From contig CM072803.1 in the NCBI GenBank assembly GCA_037013495.1, forward strand, positions 57,425,627 to 57,489,626: DNA of 64,000 bases, in the 5' to 3' direction. The stretch is from Hippophae tibetana. Lineage: Eukaryota; Streptophyta; Magnoliopsida; Rosales; Elaeagnaceae. The notes beneath the pieces are model-generated. The model had not been told where the DNA came from. It did no database searches and saw only the letters and a list, made by a program, of their open reading frames with translations. The translations under genes and the position numbers were made by a program. Shown piece after piece: positions 57,439 through 64,000 of the stretch; the stretch's first letter is position 1; the number at the start of each line of letters is the position of its first letter.

Positions 57439-60299
57439 CCCCCTTCCCTTCATTTCAAAATCACACCTAAAAACACCGCCAAATACATTCTTTTCTCTCT
57501 TTTCTTAGATTTTTAGGATTCTTTAGTTTTTCTTATGTTTTCTTAGTTTTTATCTTTTCTTAGTTAATTTCTCTTAGATTTAGAGTTCTTCCCTTTTTGG
57601 GAAGAACTAGTTATGTTTTTGTAATATTTTAGCTCTTTGATTCAATAAATGGGAGTGCAAATTCCGCTTGGAGTTTTTCCAGCAACGGGAATAGCGTCGA
57701 AGTTCTGTAAGGATTTTATTTTCTTTACATTTATTTTTATGCTTTATTCTTACATGTTATATTTAATTTGTCTGTGGTTAAATTTAACTGTGCTGGCTGT
57801 TTAGTAAACATGATGTAATAATGACGTTGTTATGCTTGCGAAATATTAAATAGGTAAAAATCTCTAAAATGAATTGATTTTGTTTTTATTCATGATTTTA
57901 TATTAAGAATGTTAGAGAGAAATATATTATTTTTCATTACAAACTTAAACCTGAAAATTAGATTTTAAGGTTTAGTTATCCGGTCTGATTTAGAGTAGTG
58001 CTCTTTTATTTGATGGTACAATCGCCCGGTAGTTAGAGTGAAGCTCTATTTCAAAAGTTTTTATAAGAATTATTATCTGAAAATGTATTGACGACATATT
58101 TTCAGTAGTGGTTTTAAAACTTGAAAGTTAGTACTCGGATAACTAAATTCTTAGGTTTAATTTGGACACCTTGAATAAAGTTTAAACTGTCTAACCCCAC
58201 CAAAGGTGGCATTTAAATGGTTCATTTTCAATCTCTTAGAAAAAGGAATTAATTTAATTAGGCAAATTAGTTATCAACCCCACCCATAGGTGTTAATTGA
58301 TTTGTTTAGTTAACAAAGAATATCTAACCCCACCAAAGGTGGTATTCATACAAAAAAGGGAGAATCAATAAATATCAATTCATATCTTTAATAACCTAGA
58401 TAATATGAGCAAGCATAATTAACTTAGTTATTATATCCATAAATACTCCGCCATTATAAATGATAAAATTTGCATGAATGTTTATTGAATCTATGTTTAT
58501 TTTTATGTAAGTAGATTAAAAACACAAAAACCCCAAAATATCGTGACAGGATGTTTAGGATTTAATTTCGTTTTTAGAAGTTTGAATAATAAATTAAAAA
58601 CCACATACATTCCTTCCTTAGATCGACCTTGGGAGTATACTTATCATTTTCTTCGAAATGATTCGTGCACTTGCGAGAGTTTTATAAATATTAAAACCAA
58701 AGTATTTGCGGGAATCGGCGATGCCGGTTTTCGTTCATCACACTCCATTTTGTTGGGGTGTATTGAAGAGTGTTTTATGATGAATTAATTCTTGTGCTTG
58801 CAAGTATTGTTGGAGTTTAGTACTTTGGTATTCTCCATCATTATCAATATGAAGAACTTGAATCTTTATATTATACTAAGTCTCAATCCTTGTATGAAAC
58901 TTTTGGAATAACGAATTCACTTCACTTTTAGATTTCATCAAGCGTAACAATTCCATTCGGGTCCAATCATCAATAAATAATACAAACTCACATGACCTAC
59001 CCAAAGTAGTAACTTTAGATGCACCCCATACATCAAAATGAATAATCATAAAAGCAAGTATATTTTTATTCAATCATAATGAAAATGAAGCATGATGGCT
59101 TGTCGCAAGTTCACACAAATCACATAGAAAACCAGAAACATCAATTTTTGCAAATAAATTAGGAAATAATATTTTGAGATACCCAAAGGAAGCATACCCA
59201 AGACAATGATTCCATAATCATATATCTTTATTTTTTTATTTCTATAGAATCACCTATTGTCAAAGCTTATTGTAGACTTGTAGTATTATTTAATTCCAAA
59301 TTCAAGTAATGCAACTTTCCCCTTCTAATACCTCAACCAATTATCATTCTAATTTTGATGTTTTTAAACACATAACAATGAGCCAAAATGTTACAACATA
59401 AGATAAGTTAGTGGTTATTTGATAAACAAATAAAATTTTCTAATCTAAAGATCGAATGATGTTTGAACATATGGATCGACCCGGAGCTCGATCCAACTAA
59501 CAACTCAAGCCATCAAATGAGTCAATTTAGAAGGATCTTCCTATGGTCACGCCCATAATAACACCAGTAGTATGGGTCTTTCTAAGCATGAGAGCTTTGG
59601 TGTTGGAAAGCTAACCTCTAGAATGAGCCATGGTGTGGTCAACCTCAAGCTTTAAATGTATTTCCTTTTACTCTTATACCCCTCTGACATGTTGTTCAGG
59701 AACGATTGAGACTAGCAAACAAGTAGGTATTTTTAGCACAAAACCATGCCTTACTAGCCCGTAAAGAGACCAGAGTGGAGACCGATCCCTATCAAGAGGT
59801 AGTATGTCAACTTCTTGAGCTAAGAAGAGAGCTCAAGGAGACCACATGAGAAAATAGTGTATTACGATCATAGTTAGGTCAAGGTACCCCCGAGGGTCAA
59901 GTCACAAACCTAGTTGGTGGGATCGGGCTAGGCCATGTTCTGCTCGATCCTACCTAGGGGAAAAAGTTACAAATTATCCCCTTCCTAGCCCAATAGGGTC
60001 TAGGAACGAGCAATTGCTACAAAAGCCAAAAAAACTAAGAGGCATAATTTTGAGCATTAAAGAAAGCTAACAAAAATCAAGACTAAACCCTAAAAAGGGT
60101 AAGGTGGACTATGATGTGGATAGTGATTACAAGAAACTGTGTGTCTCCCCTTTTATGATGAAATAGAGCATGATAAGTCCTCAGTCAAGTTTAGTGCTCC
60201 CAAGTGCCTGGACTACTAAGGAACTTAAGATCTGGTAACTCATGTGCAACACTTCAAGATGGTTGTAGCCTCTGTGAGCCTCACTCAAGGAAAGAAAAA

Positions 60300-61110
60300 A
60301 CACTATGATATGTAAGATGTTTGTTGTCACCTTATGTGATGGCACATGTAAGTGGCTCAATAGCCTGGCTCCCCATACCATAACTTACTTCTCACAGTTT
60401 TACAGGTTGTTCATCACCAATTATACTTGCAACAAGCCTTTAAGGAAGTAGTCTCATCACTTCTTCTCAATCACCCAAGGAAAGGGTGAATCTATTGAAG
60501 AGTATAAGAGAAGGTTCAGAGAGGAAAAGGTAGAGATATCAGATTACCCCAGCCATATTGCAATAGAGGCCTCTAGTCGGGTTTTGCTAAGGAATTCTAA
60601 TTTGTTTCTAGAGTTGACCAAGATGGTCCTACAAAATTTGGAGGAAGCTTATGAAGAGGCGATAAAATTCATCAATTTGGAAAGAGAGTTAGGTCTACAT
60701 AAGAAAGTGAGGTAGCTATGGAAGCTATGCTAGAAAAAGAGAAAAGAAGAATAAACCCATACAAGGAAACCCAAGACAAAAGAATTAATAAAAATGAATG
60801 CTTCATACCAAATCACAATACAAGTGGTCAATGGTCCGGGAAAAGAGGGCCTTGGGAGAGGCCACTGTCTCTTTTCAGGGGTCCACCCTTAAGAGTAAGT
60901 CTAGCTCAAGTAGTGTTAAGAATGAAGCAGAATGTTAGATGGCCATAAAAAATGAAGGCTCTTCTTAGGGAAACATCTAAGTTATGTTCCTTTTATAAAG
61001 ATGTAGGCTATGAGGCGAGAGACTCCAAGCATCTAAAAAAGGAAATAGAGGATCTATTTTCCATAGGGTATTTAAAGGACCTCATGAGAAGAAACAATAG
61101 AGGAGGAGGG
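60300..61110 (+). pseudogene. Tat-type gag remnant
   Basis: 'WLNSLAPHTITYFSQFYRLF' and 'GKGESIEEYKRRFREEKVEI' are the gag core. '...EIEDLFSIGYLKDLMRR' near 61,040-61,090 is the usual tail before protease in this clade. Confidence 0.75.
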
Positions 61111-61282
61111 TGACATCTTGAATGTGAAAGATTGAGGCTACCTGCTTCGTAAGGTGGTGGGATAGATCCACAGAATAAAGCCAATGTATGGAGGGCCGAA
61201 GCTCAATAAGACCTCCAATAACTCATGTAAAAGGTAAGCTAGAGACTTTCGCAATTCGCCATATGTTTACAATCTAGAAAAA

Positions 61283-61630
61283 GTGAGGTCCTCAATTGAA
61301 ATCACCTTCACTTGGAGAGACGAGGACTCGTCTCCCCACAAAGACCCTTTGGTAATCACCCTAAGATTAGGATCTTGTGATGTTTTTCGAATTATGATTG
61401 ACATTGAGAGCTCAAATGACTTTCTTTTTTTATTGACAATAAGGGCCCTAAGCATAAAGGAATGCTACATCGTAAATAGAGAGGTATACCTCGTGGGATT
61501 CAAAAGTAGCACCACCTATGAAATTGGAATCATGGTGTTACCAATCATTGCAAAGAGATCTATAGTTATGACCAATTTTGTGGTAATCGATGTCCTAACT
61601 CACTACAATTCCATCTTGGGTAGGCTATAA
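61283..61630 (+). pseudogene. Tat-type protease remnant
   Basis: 'ITFTWRDEDSSPHKDPLVIT' and 'FRIMIDIESSNDFLFL', then 'VVIDVLTHYNSILGRL', follow the retropepsin order of Tat elements. The family's D-x-G-S-S active site is altered in this copy. Confidence 0.75.
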
Positions 61631-62279
61631 AAACATAAGATGAAATCGGTTCCATCTACCTTCTACCAAGTCATCAAATACTCGACTGAGGAGGGTATAA
61701 AGGAAATAAGGGGAGACCAGGAAAAGGCCAGAGGTTGTTATAATGCCATTATGAAAGAGATCACTCCCAACTAGTAACCACATCAAAGGTTTTCTCAAAA
61801 AAGGCTAAGAGGTGGATGTCTAGTATAGTCTGTCAACTCAAATGAGGTGCAAGATCTACCAATTGGAGACAAGGAAGAGGATCACGCTCTAAAGCTGAGC
61901 ACATACTTGACAATAGAGGTTAGGGAACAACTATCTTGATTTCTAAAAGTGAATTCCAATGTCTTCATATGAAGGCTTGCAGATATGCCAGTAATTGACC
62001 TAGAGATCATAACCCACAGGTTGAATGTTGATCCAAAAGCTAGAATTGTTAAGCAAAGAAAGAGAAAATTCCCTAAGGAAAAGAATGAGGTGATTAAAAG
62101 TAAGTTACCACCCTTAAAAAGATAGAGATTATTAGAAAGGTGAACTACCCCATTTTTTTGTAAAATGTGGTGCAGGTAAAAAAGGCTTGCAGATCACCCC
62201 ATATATGTGTGGCCTTTTATATACTTAAATGATGCATGTCCAAAATATTGTTTCCCCTCTCAAGTATTGATCAATTAAC

Positions 62280-62720
62280 TGATACCACTATCGGTTTCGG
62301 CTTGATGATTTCTTGGATGCATATTCTGGTTACCATTATATCGGAATGTACCTAAAGGATGAAGAGAAAATATCTTTCATCACTGAGAAAGGGACGTTTT
62401 GTTATACCAAAATTCTATTTGGGTTAAAAAATACAGTGGCCATGTATCAACATCTCATTAATAAGATGTTTGTAGACCAGCTGGGAAGAAATCTATAAGC
62501 ATATGTAGACAACATGGTGGTATTGTCAGCATAGTTAGTAAACCATATCAAAGACTCAAAGGAAATATTTTTCGTAATCCGAAGGTATGGTATAAGATTT
62601 AACCCTAAAAAATGTGTTTTTAGTGTTTCTTTAGAAACATTCTTAAGGTATCTTATATCTGCCCAAGAAATTGAGGCCAACCCATACAAGATACAAGCCC
62701 TGGTTAACATGAATCCTTAT
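62280..62720 (+). pseudogene. Tat-type reverse transcriptase remnant
   Basis: 'MDAYSGYHYIGMYLKDEEKI', 'FGLKNTVAMYQHLINKMF' and 'YVDNMVV' match the Ty3/gypsy RT core. Upstream and downstream RT parts are decayed. Confidence 0.8.
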
Positions 62721-63239
62721 ACCAATTTGAAGGGGATTCAACAATTGAATGGAAGAATAGTGGAACTAAACAAATTCATTTCAAATGCACTAACAAGTGT
62801 TTGCCATTCTTCAAAATATTGACAAAAAATACATTAGTGTTTTGCAACAAGATTACGACAAAGCTTTTCAAGGAATTAAACAATACTTGAGTAAACCTTT
62901 TATCCTTGTCATCCTTCTCCTAAGATAAGCACTTTATTTTTATTTTGATATTACCCCTCAAACTTGAGTAATGTAGTCCTAGCTAAAAGAAACAAGGTCC
63001 AAACCCTGTATACTACATCAACCTAATCTTGACAAACATTCAAAGTAAGTACCCATTGATTGACAAGTTGGCTTTCGCCCTGGAAATTGCCATAGAGTTG
63101 GAAGAGTATGATATCAAGTATATCTCTAGAAATTTCATTAAGAGACAAGTGGTGGTAGAGTTTATCGTAGAGTTCAGTGAATCAATAGAGGTTAACAATG
63201 ATGAGGTAAAAACGGAAGTATGTGGTATGGATCAAAGAG

Positions 63240-63650
63240 AGAGGCCAGCCTAGTAGGTATTCGTTGACGGTGAGTACAACTTCAATGCCACTAGGATATG
63301 GGTGGTCATAGTTGATTATGATGAAAACTATTTCGAGTATGCTGTCAAGATGGATTTCTAAGCTACTAATAATGTCATAGAGTATGAGGTAGCTATATTT
63401 TGAGCCATGACAAAAAATAAGCTCAAAGTAGACAACATCACCTTGCATAGTGACTCATGAGTGATGGTTAACCAGTACTTGGGCACGTTTGAGACTAAAT
63501 ATAGCAAGATAAGGAGATACTTGGAAAGACTAATAAAGGAGTGCTTGAAATTTTCTAACTTTGAGATCAAGCAAATAGCTAGGAATAAGAATGGTCACGT
63601 TGATGCATTGTCCATACTAGTGTCCGTGCGTGAGGCCAACTATGCTTAGG
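63240..63650 (+). pseudogene. Tat-type second RNase H remnant
   Basis: 'VFVDGEYNFNATRIWVVIVD', 'TNNVIEYEVAI', 'LHSDS' and 'FEIKQIARNKNGHVDALSIL' correspond to the archaeal-type RNase H that Tat elements carry after their own RNase H. Confidence 0.8.
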
Positions 63651-64000
63651 TGATATCAATAAAAATCCTGATAGATGCCAGTTTATAGAGGCCAAAAAAA
63701 TAGTTAAGAGCGTATATGTTGCCACAATCCTATGGTTCACTCCAATCTTTGATTTTCTAAAGAAAAAAAGACTTACCTAAGGACCAGAAGCTCTTGAAGG
63801 AAATCAAGGCTAAGGCAAATCGATACATGATTGAAAAAATGAATTATATAGAAAGGATACACTTGGACATGATCTTTTGTATATAGCTAGTAAGGTATCC
63901 GAAAGAAATATGTTTAAAGCCCATAAGAAAGAGTGTGACTCTCATTCAGGTGGAAGGAGGCTACCCAGCGAATTATGAGACAGGGATACTACTAGTCCAC

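Larger units (their letters stand above)
56801..58740 (+). repeat. Solo LTR, family A (1,940 bp), TSD CACTC
   Basis: TGATGAGTGCTC ... TTCGTTCATCA with CACTC on both sides (56,796-56,800 and 58,741-58,745). No interior is present, so it is a solo LTR. It is the best preserved family-A LTR here: TATA box, three perfect TGACGTCA boxes, CACGTG and a private GC-rich minisatellite. Short open frames inside it (for example 57,042-57,395 and 58,543-58,788) are not considered genes. Confidence 0.95.
54450..59440 (-). mobile_element. Ty1/copia fossil, minus strand, split by a solo LTR
   Basis: Read from right to left on the minus strand, it has a pre-integrase (about 59,080-59,400) and integrase start ('VLFIDDWTRMELLRLMKSKSEVN', 58,876-59,073). 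The family-A solo LTR (56,801-58,740) interrupts it, then come the integrase end and spacer (55,966-56,790), RT (54,880-55,780) and RNase H tail (54,506-54,703). No LTRs of its own were recognised. Many breaks; old. Confidence 0.78.
59450..64000 (+). mobile_element. Tat-clade Ty3/gypsy fossil, running off the right edge
   Basis: Plus-strand remnants in order are a gag region (about 60,060-61,110), a protease (61,283-61,630) and RT (about 61,960-62,900). An added second RNase H (63,240-63,650) follows, then the start of the integrase zinc region (about 63,690-64,000). The second, archaeal-type RNase H after RT is the hallmark of the Tat branch. The 5' LTR was not recognised; 59,450-60,060 is more GC-rich than the surroundings and probably belongs to the element's leader or gag start. 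Many breaks; old. Confidence 0.8.

Noticed and set aside
58543-58788. Conserved small protein shared with 5,175-5,492
   Set aside because: Both frames lie mainly at the 3' end of family-A LTRs. The similarity is DNA repeat homology, not protein conservation.

Overview
This is about 64 kb of AT-rich plant nuclear DNA, from a flowering plant and probably a dicot. The species cannot be read from the window. Nearly everything is retrotransposon. I recognise one host gene: a broken, intron-containing ribulose-phosphate 3-epimerase (RPE) copy spread over 30,435-52,929 and swollen by two large LTR elements in its introns. No tRNA, rRNA, CRISPR array or intact host gene was found.

Layout. 1-2,330: the end of a Ty1/copia LTR, its tRNA-iMet primer site and gag/protease remnants (+). 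About 2,960-7,825: an old copia fossil (-) split by a solo LTR (5,295-7,197) of a family called here 'family A' (starts TGATGAGTGCTC). 7,826-12,510: another LTR related to the first, T-rich non-coding sequence and a Ty3/gypsy 3' end. 12,589-22,373: a full-length Athila-like Ty3/gypsy element (-) with both LTRs, primer site and a CCTTT target duplication. 22,374-26,890: an AT-rich desert. 26,890-30,124: an internally rearranged copia fossil (+). 30,435-52,929: the RPE pseudogene. Its first large intron holds a copia element (31,095-42,423, -, TSD TTTTG). That contains an odd non-autonomous family-A element (33,210-39,628, TSD ACGTG), which in turn contains a probable Harbinger-like MITE with a telomere-like core (35,008-35,983). 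A later RPE intron holds a Tnt1/Tork-type copia element (44,008-52,593, +) whose integrase segment is present about five times in 867-bp tandem. 54,450-59,440: another copia fossil (-) carrying a family-A solo LTR (56,801-58,740, TSD CACTC). 59,450-64,000: a Tat-clade Ty3/gypsy fossil (+) running off the right edge.

The genes do not form a pathway; the interest is in architecture. The strongest observations are: (1) a family-A element whose two outer ends are inverted copies of the same LTR terminus yet carry a perfect 5-bp target duplication; (2) the 867-bp tandem amplification inside the Tork element; (3) a helically phased array of TGACGTCA boxes upstream of the family-A LTR TATA box; (4) a four-level nest inside one RPE intron; (5) a telomere-like array inside a MITE. 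All calls come from reading the sequence and from family knowledge; no database search was possible.
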